From Trabulsiella odontotermitis (GTDB lineage: Bacteria > Pseudomonadota > Gammaproteobacteria > Enterobacterales > Enterobacteriaceae): a stretch of DNA of 64,000 bases. The position numbers and the translations under genes are program-made. Of this stretch, positions 26,537 through 36,782 are shown one piece after another (position 1 is the stretch's first letter; every line of letters starts with the position of its first letter). Location of the stretch: positions 124,001 to 188,000 of the forward strand of contig NZ_LIFX01000009.1 of the NCBI RefSeq assembly GCF_001297775.1, written 5' to 3'. A model generated the notes under the pieces. That model was not told the DNA's origin, searched no databases, and saw only the letters and a program-made list of their open reading frames with translations.

Positions 26537-27520
26537 TCAAATATTATTGTTCCACTGATTAATATCGCGCTGGATTTTCATCTCATACATGCGTTTATCC
26601 GTTACCCGGAGCCAGCTTTGCAGGTCGCTATACTCGGCATGGTCGAACTCAGTAACGCCCCAGGAAAAGGCTAGACGCCAGGGTTTACCGGACGTGTTGT
26701 TGTATTCATCGGTGACTTCGGCCATATGTTGCATGGCGATAAACGCGCCGTCCTCATCAGTATCGAGAAACAGAATCGCAAACTCATCCCCGCCGTGTCG
26801 CACCAGCAGGTCGGATTCACGGAAGGTTTTACGCATCAGTTCGGCCAGCGCCCGGAGCGCGGCATCGCCCTGATCATGACCAAAGTTGTCATTAATCTCC
26901 TTGAACTTATCAAGATCGATCCAGCCTAGCGTCAGTGGTTCTGCACGGCGACTGGATGACGCAATGGCGTAATTTGCCAGATGCTCAAACCCGCGGCGGT
27001 TCAGTAATCCGGTCAGATCATCGGTGGTGGCCACGCTGAATACCGCAAAATCGTCTTCCACGATCGACGCCAGGTCTTTGAGCATCTCCTGCTCGGCAGG
27101 CGCGAAGCTACGGGTATCATGGTCAATCAGGCAGAATGACCCCACGATGGCGCCATCAGGCAGGCGCAGCGGATATCCGGCATAAAAGCGAATATGAGGA
27201 CTCCCCGTCACCAGCGGATTATCGCTGAAGCGCTCGTCGGCGACAGCATCGGGAACAATCAGCGGACGCTCGCTGAGGATCGCGTGTCCGCAGAACGAAA
27301 TATTACGCGGCAGTGATTTCCAGCTCACGCCTTCGGAAGATTTGAACACCAGTGTGGTCTCGTCAACCAGCGTCACCAGCGCCATCGGGACGTTAAACAG
27401 ATGCTTCGCCAGCCGCGTGAGCCGGTCAAAGCGATGTGGATCGCCCGCGTCCAGCAAGCCGGAGTCACGTAATGCGGCCAGACGCTGGGCTTCATTTTTG
27501 GGGATTTCTGGCGTTTTCAT
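26537..27520 (-). CDS. GAF-GGDEF diguanylate cyclase
   Basis: Cytosolic protein of 327 residues. The N-terminal GAF-like domain (about 15-160; LVTLVDETTLVFKS, FCGHAI, FYAGYPLRLPDG) precedes a GGDEF domain with intact active site RHGGDEFAILF (GGDEF 243-247). An RxxD product-inhibition site lies exactly five residues before it (RESD, 234-237), so it should make c-di-GMP with feedback control. The start at 27520 follows GGAGAAAAGTC. The E. coli K-12 neighbourhood (uxaB-dgcF) has no such gene, so this is an insertion between conserved genes. The GAF ligand is unknown. Confidence 0.88.
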   Translation of the reverse strand: MKTPEIPKNEAQRLAALRDSGLLDAGDPHRFDRLTRLAKHLFNVPMALVTLVDETTLVFKSSEGVSWKSLPRNISFCGHAILSERPLIVPDAVADERFSDNPLVTGSPHIRFYAGYPLRLPDGAIVGSFCLIDHDTRSFAPAEQEMLKDLASIVEDDFAVFSVATTDDLTGLLNRRGFEHLANYAIASSSRRAEPLTLGWIDLDKFKEINDNFGHDQGDAALRALAELMRKTFRESDLLVRHGGDEFAILFLDTDEDGAFIAMQHMAEVTDEYNNTSGKPWRLAFSWGVTEFDHAEYSDLQSWLRVTDKRMYEMKIQRDINQWNNNI

Positions 27521-27625
27521 GACTTTTCTCCAGAGGGAAGTCATTAAATTTTAGCGCAATATCGCCAAAAGCCCGGGAAATGCAGGTACGATTTTCAGGT
27601 ATAAAGTGACAGTGTCACCTGTTAA

Positions 27626-29044
27626 TTAAAATAACACCGGCTCATCCCGGCGGATACTGGTGCGATTGCGCCCCATCTTCTTCGAGCGGTAGAGATATTC
27701 ATCTGCTTCCACCAACAACAGATTGAACGTCTCTGAGATCGGTGTGTTTCCCGGACTACGGGTGCCAATACCAATACTGACGGTCAGTCGCAGCGTGTCC
27801 TCACGCCAGCGGAACGGACAGGCCTCAATAGCACTGCGGATCCGCTCCGCCAGCGCATAACCCTCGGCGGCATCGGCGGTGAGCGTGGCGATAGCAAATT
27901 CCTCACCCCCCATACGCGCCACCAGCCCTTTTTCACCGACCAATGTTTTCACCTGCTGCGCGAACGAGGCCAGCACATAATCACCACATTCATGACCGTA
28001 GCTGTCGTTGATGCTCTTGAAATAGTCGAGATCCAGCAGCATCACGGTCAGATGACTATCATCCGTGTGCTCTATCTTTTTCAGCGCTTCATAAAGGCCG
28101 GAACGGGAATAAACGCGGGTCAGAAAATCGAAATCGGCGCGCAGCGCGACCTGTTTCATCAGGCGGCTGATGGCGTCAACGCTGGCGGCGACCATCACCG
28201 GGCTCATCACCAGCGCAGCGATACCAAGGCGTGTGGAAAACAGTTGCGGCGTCTGCAGCGGCGCCGCAACAGAGAGATTAATAATATTGTTGGCGACCAG
28301 CAGGATTTCAGCGCACCCGGCCACCAGCGTCAGCAGACAGGTCAACGGTAGCGGGTAACGCACGGCGCACCAGATAAGCGCTGGCAGAGGAAAGGCCAGG
28401 CTCCCTGCTCCGCCCACCAGGATTGAAGCGGCAATCGCGAGGAGCAGCGCCGCCACCGGAATCAGCGTACGTAAACGAAAACCGGACAGGTTCCCGGGCC
28501 ATGTCAGCGTCATGATACAGGGCAAAAACAGCACGCCGGTGGAGAACTGCTCGCTGAACCAGTCCGCAAATAGTGGAAGAAAAGTTTGCCGATCAATACC
28601 CACTGATCCAACGGCACCAAGCAAAGAAGATAATATGGCAGCAAGCAGACAATAATAAAATAAATGCAAGGTACTTAGCGGACCGGGCATATAGTTTGTT
28701 CGTCTTTTATCGCGTAATACCAGTTGAGCTACGGTAACGATAAAAACCATATTTGACAGATTAATGACCAGCGATGCCATTCCCCATTGTGTGGTTATTG
28801 CATCATAGATGAGCATTGCAGCATAACAGATGGCGTAATGAATACCGCGATTGAGAAACGCGTAACGGGCGAAAACCCCGGCCATCACAGCGTTCAGCGG
28901 CCAGAACAGCGACAACTCCTGCACCATTCTCAGCATCGCGCCAAAGAAATAGAACAGCGTCGTTAAAATAAATACTACCAGCGCATCCCGCACGGGTTGT
29001 TCTTCACGAAACAACGTGAAAGACGTAAGTGAAAATGAGCGCAT
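27626..29044 (-). CDS. dgcF: DgcF (YneF), membrane diguanylate cyclase
   Basis: A 472-residue protein: about eight membrane helices in a MASE1-like N-terminal sensor region (residues 20-300), then a GGDEF domain with intact GGEEF signature (ARMGGEEFAIATL). The I-site position holds GEKG rather than RxxD, so product inhibition at this site is not expected. The order uxaB-dgcF-yneG matches E. coli apart from the inserted GAF-GGDEF gene. Confidence 0.88.
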   Translation of the reverse strand: MRSFSLTSFTLFREEQPVRDALVVFILTTLFYFFGAMLRMVQELSLFWPLNAVMAGVFARYAFLNRGIHYAICYAAMLIYDAITTQWGMASLVINLSNMVFIVTVAQLVLRDKRRTNYMPGPLSTLHLFYYCLLAAILSSLLGAVGSVGIDRQTFLPLFADWFSEQFSTGVLFLPCIMTLTWPGNLSGFRLRTLIPVAALLLAIAASILVGGAGSLAFPLPALIWCAVRYPLPLTCLLTLVAGCAEILLVANNIINLSVAAPLQTPQLFSTRLGIAALVMSPVMVAASVDAISRLMKQVALRADFDFLTRVYSRSGLYEALKKIEHTDDSHLTVMLLDLDYFKSINDSYGHECGDYVLASFAQQVKTLVGEKGLVARMGGEEFAIATLTADAAEGYALAERIRSAIEACPFRWREDTLRLTVSIGIGTRSPGNTPISETFNLLLVEADEYLYRSKKMGRNRTSIRRDEPVLF

Positions 29045-29148
29045 GAATATTTATCCGGTAATTACTTGCGTAATTAGTTTACGGTAGCAGGTGCAGCCAT
29101 AATATTATCATGAAAAAAAATTACACGATATTTTGACCGGAAAATTAA

Positions 29149-29508
29149 CTACCGCGAATTCATCTGAATGACCAGCCAGTGGTGGATCACCGCCACAATA
29201 TAGCGCTGCTGTGCTTCACTCAGCGCCGCCCCCTGCGGGATCTGATGCCACTTTTGCAGGCAACCGCGGCAACAGGTGGCTGTCGCATGCTGCGCAATAA
29301 ACACCGGATGACCGCGCATCGGCGTTTGTTTCCCGTCATTCTTCGGCTGGGCGGGCGCCAGGCGGCTGGCGATGAAATCAGCGGCGTGACGGTCGATCAC
29401 CTCCGGGCCCTTATCAATGCAGTACTGCCGCTCTTTCGGGCCGAGACGAAACCGGGCGCGAAACGTCGAGCGCGCCAGGCGGGCAAAGAGAGAATCAAGA
29501 GGATCCAT
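29149..29508 (-). CDS. yneG: YneG, DUF4186 family protein
   Basis: Small cytosolic protein of unknown function, about 119 residues as in E. coli. The family features KERQYCIDKG, RGHPVFIAQHATATCCRGCL and HQIPQG are intact. The cysteine-rich ATCCRGC suggests a metal site. The ATG at 29508 is preferred; a TTG at 29514 immediately after the glsB stop is the alternative. It probably shares a transcript with glsB. Confidence 0.9.
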   Translation of the reverse strand: MDPLDSLFARLARSTFRARFRLGPKERQYCIDKGPEVIDRHAADFIASRLAPAQPKNDGKQTPMRGHPVFIAQHATATCCRGCLQKWHQIPQGAALSEAQQRYIVAVIHHWLVIQMNSR

Positions 29509-29514
29509 AATCAA

Positions 29515-30441
29515 CTAGTAAACCGAGTGACCCATCTGTCGGGTCAGTTTTTCAAGAACAGCGATCCCTGCCAGTGAGTTCCCCGCGTCATCCAGTTCAG
29601 GGCACCATACTGCGATAGCCATCTCCTGTGGCACAATCGCCACGATCCCCCCGCCGACGCCGGATTTGGCCGGTAACCCCACGCGCCAGGCAAACTCCCC
29701 GGCGTTCTGATACATCCCACTGGTGGCCATCAGGGCATTGACCTGACGTGTCTGCAACGGCGTGATCACCGGTGAAGTGAGGTGCGGCGCCCTTCCCCTG
29801 TCCGCCAGAAACAGAAAGGTGCGCGCCAGTTCGGAGCAGCTCATTTTCAGGGAACAATAGTGAAAGTAGTTCTGCAACACCGTCGTCACGTCATGGTGAA
29901 AATTGCCAAACGACTTCATCAACCAGGCGATAGCGGCATTACGGGCAGCGTTTTCAAATTCAGAGCGGGCAACCACGGCATCATAACTGATGTTGTTTTC
30001 ACCGCTGAGTTTGCGGACGATTTCCAGCATGCGCTGTCTGGGCGCGCTCAGCCGCCCCTGCAGCATATCGCACACCACCAGCGCTCCGGCGTTGATGAAC
30101 GGATTGCGCGGAATGCCCTGCTCCATTTCCAGCTGTAACAGGGAGTTGAACGGCTGCCCGGAAGGATCTTTCCCCACCCGCTGCCAGATCTCCGCTTCCT
30201 GATAGTGGTTCATGGCGACAATCAGGCTGAGCACTTTAGAAATCGACTGGATAGAGAAACGTTCGTGCGCATCGCCCGCAGAAAAATGCTGACCGTCGAC
30301 GGTGCTGATGGCTATGCCCAGTTTGTTTCCCGGTACACGGGCCAGCGCCGGAATGTAGTCCGCCACCTTGCCGCGCCCGATCAGCGGCCGGACGTCAGTC
30401 AGAATGGCGTCCAGCATAGTGTTATTGATGACCGTAGCCAC
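29515..30441 (-). CDS. glsB: GlsB, glutaminase 2
   Basis: Hydrolyses glutamine to glutamate and ammonia through a serine beta-lactamase-like mechanism. It has 308 residues, equal to E. coli GlsB (YneH). The catalytic Ser66-x-x-Lys69 lies in [11 protein letters not shown], and the second motif region is [26 protein letters not shown] is the C-terminal active-site strand. It lies immediately upstream of yneG. Confidence 0.96.
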   Translation of the reverse strand: MATVINNTMLDAILTDVRPLIGRGKVADYIPALARVPGNKLGIAISTVDGQHFSAGDAHERFSIQSISKVLSLIVAMNHYQEAEIWQRVGKDPSGQPFNSLLQLEMEQGIPRNPFINAGALVVCDMLQGRLSAPRQRMLEIVRKLSGENNISYDAVVARSEFENAARNAAIAWLMKSFGNFHHDVTTVLQNYFHYCSLKMSCSELARTFLFLADRGRAPHLTSPVITPLQTRQVNALMATSGMYQNAGEFAWRVGLPAKSGVGGGIVAIVPQEMAIAVWCPELDDAGNSLAGIAVLEKLTRQMGHSVY

Positions 30442-30504
30442 TTACTGCTCCTTGCCCACAGGCCAGATTCGGCCTGCGAGTATACCAGAGCGACATGTCT
30501 GACG

Positions 30505-32103
30505 TCAGGCGGGAAGTCGAAAACGGGTGACGGCCTGCTTCAGCAGTTGCGAGCTTTCCTGCAACTTATCCGACGATTTCGTCGCATAGTCGACCAGTTC
30601 ACCGGTCTGGCGTGCCACCTGGTTCAGCGTGTGCAGCTGTCGGGTCATCTGATGGATACTGTCTCCCTGGCTGAGGGTGGCCTGTGAGATCTCATTCAGT
30701 AAGCCGCTCAAATGGCCCACCAGTCCGGTGACTTTTTGCAGGTTATCTTCCAGGCGGTTTACTGCCCGCGATCCCTGTTCAATACCATCCAGCGAGTGGT
30801 TAATCAGCTCCTGAATGGTTTGCGTTGACTGACTGCTCTTGCGCGCCAGCAATCCAACCTCTTTGGCGACCACCGCAAAGCCGCGCCCCTGATTGCCTGC
30901 ATGGGCCGCTTCAATGGCGGCATTCAGCGCCAGAATATTGGTCTGAAAGGCAACGCTGTCGATCATCGCCACGATCCCGCGCATTTCTGCGGAGCGGTCG
31001 ACAATCGCCTGCATGGATTCATTCACCGTAACCATCATCCGGTCACCGCCTGCCGCCACCTGGCGCGCTTCATCCGCACGCTGGCTGGCGAGCTGCGCAT
31101 AGCCGGTGTTGCCTTCAACGTGCGATTCCATACGGGCGATATGGGTAGTGACTTCATCGAGTTCCTGCGCCTGTTTAACCGACTGCTGGAGGAGTTTCTC
31201 ATTCCCTTCTACCAGATGATCGATCTGCGTCATCATCGAGCCGGTAGCCTGGTTAACGCGGGTGACCAGTTGTTGCAGCCCGCGCTGCATGTCGCCAATG
31301 CTGAGACTCAACTGATCGATTTCGCGGTTAAAACGGGTAACGCCAGGCAGCGGACTGGAGAGATCGCCTGCTGCCAGGGTGTTGATATGGGCAATCAACC
31401 GTCGCAATGGAGAAATAACCCAGCGCGACATGCCGACCCATACCACCGCGGCAATCACCACCAGTAAAGCCGGGGCCAGCAAAAACAGTGTCTGCAGGGT
31501 GGACAGATTATTCATCAACGCCTGCCGACCCGCTTCCGCCTGGGTTTCGCTGGCCTGCTGAAAACGGGCGTAGTTGTCGTTAAAGTCAGACTGAAACGCC
31601 TGCACCGGCACAGCAAAAAAGGCATCGATTGACTGGGTTTTCGTCAGCCCGTCCGCCTGTTCCTTAATGGCGCCGTAAAACAGCTGATAGCTGTTGATCA
31701 ATCCCTCGTCTTTCGCCGGATTCAGCGCCAGCCAGGCCTGCCAGGCGGTTTGCGACTGCACAAGCGCTTTCTGCGCCTCATCCATCAGGCTGTTCCAGCT
31801 TCCTACCGAGCCGGTTTCTTTATCCTGCATAAAGTAGACGCCTGCGCGGTTGAGCAGATCGCTCGCCGCCAGCAACGACACGCGCGCTTCGTCCACTTTC
31901 ACTTGCTGAAGATGCGCCTGCTGATTGCGCTGTTCGTTACGCTGCGCATCTTTTAAGGAAAATGTGAGTAGAAATGAGGAGGTAATCTGCAACGCAGAGA
32001 ATAAACCAATGATGCAAAAAATCCCTGCCAGCAGGCCGAACTGCCGTGGAAAAAAGCGCTGTGTGAAACGCCGAAAAGTTTGAGTTAAGTTCATGATTTT
32101 CAT
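30505..32103 (-). CDS. Methyl-accepting chemotaxis protein
   Basis: A 532-residue chemoreceptor with Tar/Tsr-like topology: TM1 (about 22-45), a periplasmic four-helix sensor domain (about 46-210), TM2 (about 208-230), a HAMP region (SRWVISPLRRLIAHI) and a signalling domain with the conserved hairpin tip FQTNILALNAAIEAAHAG. The C-terminus (VTRFRLPA) lacks the NWETF-type CheR/CheB-docking pentapeptide. The ligand is unknown. It sits between glsB and sad, where E. coli K-12 has no receptor. The start could also be the ATG at 32094. Confidence 0.92.
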   Translation of the reverse strand: MKIMNLTQTFRRFTQRFFPRQFGLLAGIFCIIGLFSALQITSSFLLTFSLKDAQRNEQRNQQAHLQQVKVDEARVSLLAASDLLNRAGVYFMQDKETGSVGSWNSLMDEAQKALVQSQTAWQAWLALNPAKDEGLINSYQLFYGAIKEQADGLTKTQSIDAFFAVPVQAFQSDFNDNYARFQQASETQAEAGRQALMNNLSTLQTLFLLAPALLVVIAAVVWVGMSRWVISPLRRLIAHINTLAAGDLSSPLPGVTRFNREIDQLSLSIGDMQRGLQQLVTRVNQATGSMMTQIDHLVEGNEKLLQQSVKQAQELDEVTTHIARMESHVEGNTGYAQLASQRADEARQVAAGGDRMMVTVNESMQAIVDRSAEMRGIVAMIDSVAFQTNILALNAAIEAAHAGNQGRGFAVVAKEVGLLARKSSQSTQTIQELINHSLDGIEQGSRAVNRLEDNLQKVTGLVGHLSGLLNEISQATLSQGDSIHQMTRQLHTLNQVARQTGELVDYATKSSDKLQESSQLLKQAVTRFRLPA

Positions 32104-32161
32104 CTGTTACGACTAGACAGTCGCGAGTCTACGGAATGAAAATGACAGAACCATGACAGCA

Positions 32162-32188
32162 AAATGACGGGACGCCGTACGGCGCCCC
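32162..32188 (-). terminator. Candidate terminator of sad
   Basis: GGGACGCC (32169-32176) and GGCGCCCC (32181-32188) pair with one mismatch around GTAC. On the reverse strand the hairpin is followed by a weak U stretch (CGUCAUUUUG). It lies 8 bp past the sad stop. Confidence 0.5.
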
Positions 32189-32196
32189 GGGAGGGT

Positions 32197-33582
32197 TTAG
32201 CGGCGGTCTTTCCACACCGTTTGTACGTTGCAGAATTCCCGCAAACCGAAATGTGACAGTTCGCGACCAAAGCCGCTTTTCTTCACGCCACCGAATGCCA
32301 CGCGTGCATCGCTGGCGCTGTAGCCGTTAATAAAGACGCCGCCGCATTCCAGCTCGCGGGCAAAACGCTGCGCCTGTGCATCGCTGGCAGTGAAGATGGT
32401 AGCGGACAGCCCGAACTCGCTGTCGTTCGCCAGTTCCAGCGCATGGTCGGCGTCGCGGGCGACAATGATCGCCGCGACCGGGCCAAACATCTCCTGGCGA
32501 AACGCGGTCATCTCGCGGGTGACGTTGCCGAGCACGGTCGGCGCATAATAGTTACCCTGCCCGGCAATCTTTTCTCCGCCCAGCAGCAGGGTGGCACCTT
32601 CGGCCAGCGTTTTCTGTACCTGTTGATCCAGTTCATCGCGCAGATCAAACCGCGCCATCGGGCCGAGGTAGTTCTGCTCCTCTTCCGGCGATCCCATTTT
32701 CAGCTTCGCCGTCGCGGCGACAAATTTCTCTGTAAAGGCGTCGGCAACACCCGCTTCGACGATAAAGCGCTTCGCGGCGGCACACACCTGCCCGGTGTTC
32801 TGATAACGGCCGGTGACGGCGGCCTGCACCGCAAAATCCAGATCCGCATCATTCAGCACGATAAACGGATCGGAACCGCCCAGTTCGAGTACGCATTTTT
32901 TCAGCGCCGCGCCGGACTGGGCGCCAATCGCTTTGCCTGCCCGTACGCTGCCGGTGACGGTCACTGCGGCAATACGTGCATCGTTAATCGCCTGGCTGAC
33001 ACCGTCGTTCGTGGCATTGACCCAGCCGAAAACGCCCTGTGGGATCCCGGCTTTTGTGAAGATCTCGCCGATTAATGCCGCGCAGCCCATCACGTTTGGC
33101 GCGTGTTTCAGTAAATAGCTGTTACCGGCCAGCAGAATCGGTACTGCGCCACGCACCACCTGCCACAGCGGGAAGTTCCATGGCATTACCGCCAGGATCG
33201 GGCCCAGCGGACGGTATTCAATGACCGCCTGCTGATCCTCGACCATCGTCGGTTCGGTCGCCAGCATCGCCGGGCCGTGTTCGGCATACCAGTCAAACAG
33301 GCTGGCGGATTTCGTCACTTCGCCACGTGCCTGGGCGATCGGCTTACCCATTTCACGAGTGATCAGTAACGCCATTTCATCGGCATGTTCGCGCAATGTC
33401 TTACCGACCGCACGCAGCGCATCGGCCCGTTCCGCGACGGTTTTCTGCCGCCACTGGCGATAGCCGCTGTCAGCATGCGCGATGGCGCTGTCGACCTGAT
33501 CGGCGGTAGCCCACGGCAACGACGAGAGCACGTCGCCGGTTGCCGGGTTAACGGAAATTGCGTGGGTTGCAGGTGAGCTCAT
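32197..33582 (-). CDS. sad: Sad (YneI), NAD(P)-dependent succinate semialdehyde dehydrogenase
   Basis: Oxidises succinate semialdehyde to succinate in putrescine/4-aminobutyrate use. It has 461 residues against 462 in E. coli. Aldehyde dehydrogenase signatures are VLELGGSDPFIVL with the general-base Glu, and QNTGQVCAAAKRF with the catalytic Cys. The cofactor region PWNFPLWQV and TVTGSVRAGKAIG are intact. It is divergent from ptrR, its regulator in E. coli. Confidence 0.96.
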   Translation of the reverse strand: MSSPATHAISVNPATGDVLSSLPWATADQVDSAIAHADSGYRQWRQKTVAERADALRAVGKTLREHADEMALLITREMGKPIAQARGEVTKSASLFDWYAEHGPAMLATEPTMVEDQQAVIEYRPLGPILAVMPWNFPLWQVVRGAVPILLAGNSYLLKHAPNVMGCAALIGEIFTKAGIPQGVFGWVNATNDGVSQAINDARIAAVTVTGSVRAGKAIGAQSGAALKKCVLELGGSDPFIVLNDADLDFAVQAAVTGRYQNTGQVCAAAKRFIVEAGVADAFTEKFVAATAKLKMGSPEEEQNYLGPMARFDLRDELDQQVQKTLAEGATLLLGGEKIAGQGNYYAPTVLGNVTREMTAFRQEMFGPVAAIIVARDADHALELANDSEFGLSATIFTASDAQAQRFARELECGGVFINGYSASDARVAFGGVKKSGFGRELSHFGLREFCNVQTVWKDRR

Positions 33583-33685
33583 GTTTTCTCTCTCAGTCGA
33601 TTGCGTTGTGCTCTCATCCTGGCCTACTCTTTCGTTTATGAAAAATGAATAATATTAACCATCCTGTTCACGAATCGAGAATGCT

Positions 33686-34561
33686 ATGGATCTGACTCAG
33701 CTTGAGATGTTCAATGCCGTCGCCCACACGGGCAGCATTACCCTCGCCGCGCAAAAAGTTCACCGGGTGCCTTCTAACCTGACGACCCGTATCCGCCAAC
33801 TGGAGGCCGATCTCGGCGTTGAGTTGTTTATCCGTGAGAATCAGCGTTTGCGGCTTTCTCCCGCGGGGCACAGTTTCTTGCGCTACAGTCAGCAAATCCT
33901 CGCCTTAGTGGATGAAGCCCGAATGGTGGTCGCGGGCGATGAACCGCAGGGCCTGTTCGCGCTGGGTTCGCTGGAGAGCACGGCGGCGGTGCGCATTCCG
34001 GAAACGCTGGCGCGCTATAACCAGCGCTACCCGAAAATTCAGTTTGATCTGGCGACCGGCCCGTCCGGTACCATGATTGACGGTGTGACCGAGGGTACGC
34101 TGAGTGCGGCGTTTGTCGATGGCCCGGTAATGCACCCCGGGCTGGACGGTATTCCGGTGTATCGTGAAGAGATGATGATTGTCACTCCGCATGGGCATGC
34201 GCCGGTTAAACGGGCCAGCGAAGTGAACGGCGCCAGCATTTATGCGTTTCGCGCCAACTGCTCCTATCGCCGTCATTTTGAGAGCTGGTTTCACGCCGAC
34301 CGCGCCACGCCGGGGCGGATCCATGAAATGGAGTCCTACCACGGTATGCTGGCCTGCGTGATTGCCGGGGCCGGGCTGGCGATGATCCCCCGCAGTATGC
34401 TGGAAAGTATGCCCGGTCATCATCAGGTCGATGCCTGGCCGCTGGCGGAAAAGTGGCGCTGGCTGACCACCTGGCTTATCTGGCGGCGCGGCGCGATGAC
34501 CCGCCAGCTGGAAGCGTTTATCGAACTGCTCAATGAACCGCTGCCGATGAAGGCGTCATAG
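33686..34561 (+). CDS. ptrR: PtrR (YneJ), LysR-family regulator of sad
   Basis: A 291-residue LysR-type regulator with the N-terminal helix-turn-helix ([20 protein letters not shown], then [12 protein letters not shown]) and a C-terminal effector domain. The divergent arrangement with sad and the sequence match E. coli YneJ/PtrR, which responds to putrescine-related metabolism and controls sad. The 103-bp shared gap contains an AT-rich imperfect dyad (TTATGAAAAATGAATAA) that could be its site. Confidence 0.93.
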   Translation: MDLTQLEMFNAVAHTGSITLAAQKVHRVPSNLTTRIRQLEADLGVELFIRENQRLRLSPAGHSFLRYSQQILALVDEARMVVAGDEPQGLFALGSLESTAAVRIPETLARYNQRYPKIQFDLATGPSGTMIDGVTEGTLSAAFVDGPVMHPGLDGIPVYREEMMIVTPHGHAPVKRASEVNGASIYAFRANCSYRRHFESWFHADRATPGRIHEMESYHGMLACVIAGAGLAMIPRSMLESMPGHHQVDAWPLAEKWRWLTTWLIWRRGAMTRQLEAFIELLNEPLPMKAS

Positions 34562-34661
34562 CAAAAGAAAATGAGAGGTAAATCACAAAACGATTGTCTT
34601 TTCACCAGCAATCGCTTTAAGATCCCCTTCTCTTCTTTTGTAACCAATCCAGAACATTGTT

Positions 34662-35858
34662 ATGACAACGAGCACAGTTTCACGCAGGCTTGCGTGGCTT
34701 CGGGTGGTCACGCTGGCGATTGCCGCTTTTATCTTTAACACCACCGAGTTTGTGCCGGTTGGGTTGCTGTCCGATATCGCCAGCAGTTTTCAGATGGAGA
34801 CGGCGCAGGTGGGCATTATGCTGACCATCTACGCCTGGGTGGTGGCGCTGATGTCACTGCCGTTCATGCTGCTGACGCGTCAGGTGGAGCGACGAAAACT
34901 CCTCATTGCGTTATTTATCCTGTTTATCGCCAGCCATGTGCTGTCGTTTCTGGCGTGGAATTTCCAGGTGCTGGTGATTAGCCGTATCGGCATCGCGTTC
35001 GCCCATGCGGTGTTCTGGTCGATCACCGCGTCGCTGGCGATCCGCATGGCGCCCGCCGGGAAACGTGCGCAGGCGTTAAGCCTGATCGCTACCGGCACGG
35101 CACTGGCGATGGTGCTAGGCATTCCGGTGGGCCGCGTGGTCGGGCAACTCTTCGGCTGGCGGATCACCTTCTTTGCCATTGGCGTGGGCGCGCTGCTCAC
35201 CCTGCTGGCGCTGATTAAACTATTACCGACGCTGCCAAGTGAACATTCCGGATCACTGAAAAGTCTGCCGGTGCTGTTCCGCCGCCCGGCGCTGGTCAGC
35301 ATCTACATTCTGACGGTAGTAGTGGTGACGGCGCATTACACGGCCTACAGCTACATCGAACCGTTTGTGCAAAACGTTGCGGGACTGAGTGGTCAGTTTG
35401 CCACGGTACTGCTGCTGATCCTCGGCGGCGCCGGAATTGTCGGCAGTATTCTGTTTGGCCGTCTGGGCAACAATCACTCATCCATACTGATTAGCAGCGC
35501 GATTGCCCTGCTGCTAATCTGCCTGTTGTTACTGTTGCCTGCCGCACAGGGCGAAATGCACCTGGCTGTGCTCAGCATCTTCTGGGGCATCGCGATCATG
35601 ATTATCGGCCTGGGCATGCAGGTGAAAGTGCTGGCACTGGCACCGGACGCCACTGACGTGGCGATGTCGCTGTTTTCTGGCATTTTCAACATTGGTATTG
35701 GCGCGGGTGCGCTGGTCGGGAGCCAGGTCAGCCTGTGGCTGTCAATGTCGTCGATAGGTTATGTCGGTGCGGTACCGGCGCTGGCGGCGCTCATCTGGGC
35801 AATTATCATCTTCCGCCGCTGGCCGGTGGCGATGCTGGAACCCCAGCATCATTCCTGA
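34662..35858 (+). CDS. sotB: SotB, sugar efflux MFS transporter
   Basis: A 398-residue twelve-helix MFS exporter (E. coli SotB 396), implicated in efflux of arabinose, IPTG and similar sugars. It begins [18 protein letters not shown] and carries the family segments [16 protein letters not shown] and [19 protein letters not shown]. It is upstream of and convergent with marC, as in E. coli. Confidence 0.96.
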   Translation: MTTSTVSRRLAWLRVVTLAIAAFIFNTTEFVPVGLLSDIASSFQMETAQVGIMLTIYAWVVALMSLPFMLLTRQVERRKLLIALFILFIASHVLSFLAWNFQVLVISRIGIAFAHAVFWSITASLAIRMAPAGKRAQALSLIATGTALAMVLGIPVGRVVGQLFGWRITFFAIGVGALLTLLALIKLLPTLPSEHSGSLKSLPVLFRRPALVSIYILTVVVVTAHYTAYSYIEPFVQNVAGLSGQFATVLLLILGGAGIVGSILFGRLGNNHSSILISSAIALLLICLLLLLPAAQGEMHLAVLSIFWGIAIMIIGLGMQVKVLALAPDATDVAMSLFSGIFNIGIGAGALVGSQVSLWLSMSSIGYVGAVPALAALIWAIIIFRRWPVAMLEPQHHS

Positions 35859-35866
35859 TACGACCG

Positions 35867-35887
35867 GGGCGCAATGCGCCCTTTTTT
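35867..35887 (+). terminator. Rho-independent terminator of sotB
   Basis: GGGCGC (35867-35872) pairs with GCGCCC (35876-35881) around AAT, followed by six T. The U run reaches the stop codon of the convergent marC. Confidence 0.88.
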
Positions 35888-36554
35888 ATGCGTGATAATG
35901 GGTAATAATTTCCAGCACCCCATTAATAATAAACTGTACGCCCATGCAGACCAGCAGAAAGCCCATCAGCCGGGAAATGGCTTCGATGCCCCCTTTCCCG
36001 ACCATGCGCATGATGGCGCCGGAACTGCGTAAACAGCCCCACAGGATCAACGCCACCGCGGCAAAAATCAGTGGCGGCGCAACCATAACCACCCAGGATG
36101 AAAAATTGACACCCTCTTTCACCGTGGAGGCGGAACTGATGATCATCGCAATCGTCCCTGGCCCGGCGGTGCTCGGCATGGCGAGCGGAACAAAGGCGAT
36201 ATTGGCATCCGGTTCATCCAGTAACTCTTCGGATTTGCTCTTCGCTTCCGGAGATTCATGCGCTTTCTGCTGCGGGAAAAGCATACGAAAACCAATGAAC
36301 GCGACGATCAGGCCCCCGGCAATGCGCAGGCCTGGAATCGAAATGCCGAAGGTATTCATCACCAGCTGTCCGGCATAGTACGCCACCATCATAATCGCAA
36401 AGACATAAATCGATGCCATCATCGACTGGCGGTTACGTTCCGCGCTGTTCATGTTTCCGGCAAGGCCGAGAAACAGCGCCACGGTGGTGAGCGGGTTTGC
36501 CAGCGGCAACAGAACGACCAGCCCAAGGCCGATCGCCTGGAAAAGTTCCATCAT
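35886..36554 (-). CDS. marC: MarC family membrane protein
   Basis: A 222-residue six-helix inner-membrane protein. E. coli MarC shares the divergent mar promoter region, but its function is unproven and it is not needed for multiple antibiotic resistance. The segments [39 protein letters not shown] and [19 protein letters not shown] are characteristic. Two adjacent ATGs (36554, 36551) are possible starts. Confidence 0.95.
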   Translation of the reverse strand: MMELFQAIGLGLVVLLPLANPLTTVALFLGLAGNMNSAERNRQSMMASIYVFAIMMVAYYAGQLVMNTFGISIPGLRIAGGLIVAFIGFRMLFPQQKAHESPEAKSKSEELLDEPDANIAFVPLAMPSTAGPGTIAMIISSASTVKEGVNFSSWVVMVAPPLIFAAVALILWGCLRSSGAIMRMVGKGGIEAISRLMGFLLVCMGVQFIINGVLEIITHYHA

Positions 36555-36682
36555 AAGTGACCAGATTCCTGAAGGTTAATACTGAATTATATCGGCTTAA
36601 GTCAGTTTTGTGACCTTTTAAACATGTAATAAGCCCTGCATTTTATGTCGAAAATTCTTAGCAAATGCGACCCGTTGTAAAC

Positions 36683-36702
36683 GATTTAGCAAATTGTGGC
36701 AT
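36683..36702. promoter_or_regulatory. Marbox (MarA/SoxS/Rob site) of marRAB
   Basis: GATTTAGCAAATTGTGGCAT closely matches the E. coli mar marbox (ATTTAGCAAAACGTGGCAT), 17 bp upstream of the -35 hexamer. It mediates MarA autoactivation and SoxS/Rob input. Confidence 0.9.
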
Positions 36703-36718
36703 CGGATAATTCATTCAG

Positions 36719-36747
36719 TTGACTTATGCTTGCCTGGGCAATAATAT
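36719..36747 (+). promoter_or_regulatory. marRAB promoter
   Basis: TTGACT (-35, 36719-36724) and TAATAT (-10, 36742-36747) are separated by 17 bp. The first MarR operator lies in the spacer, and the marbox is upstream, exactly as at E. coli marRAB. Confidence 0.9.
36730..36741. promoter_or_regulatory. MarR operator site I
   Basis: TTGCCTGGGCAA lies between the -35 and -10 hexamers; it is the same core as E. coli marO site I. MarR bound here blocks RNA polymerase. Confidence 0.92.
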
Positions 36748-36765
36748 CCATCGCAATTAAACTAC

Positions 36766-36777
36766 TTGCCAGGGCAA
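36766..36777. promoter_or_regulatory. MarR operator site II
   Basis: TTGCCAGGGCAA is the E. coli site II core, 36 bp from site I. It also contains the AGGGCA ribosome binding site of marR, just before the GTG start. Confidence 0.92.
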
Positions 36778-36782
36778 CCATT

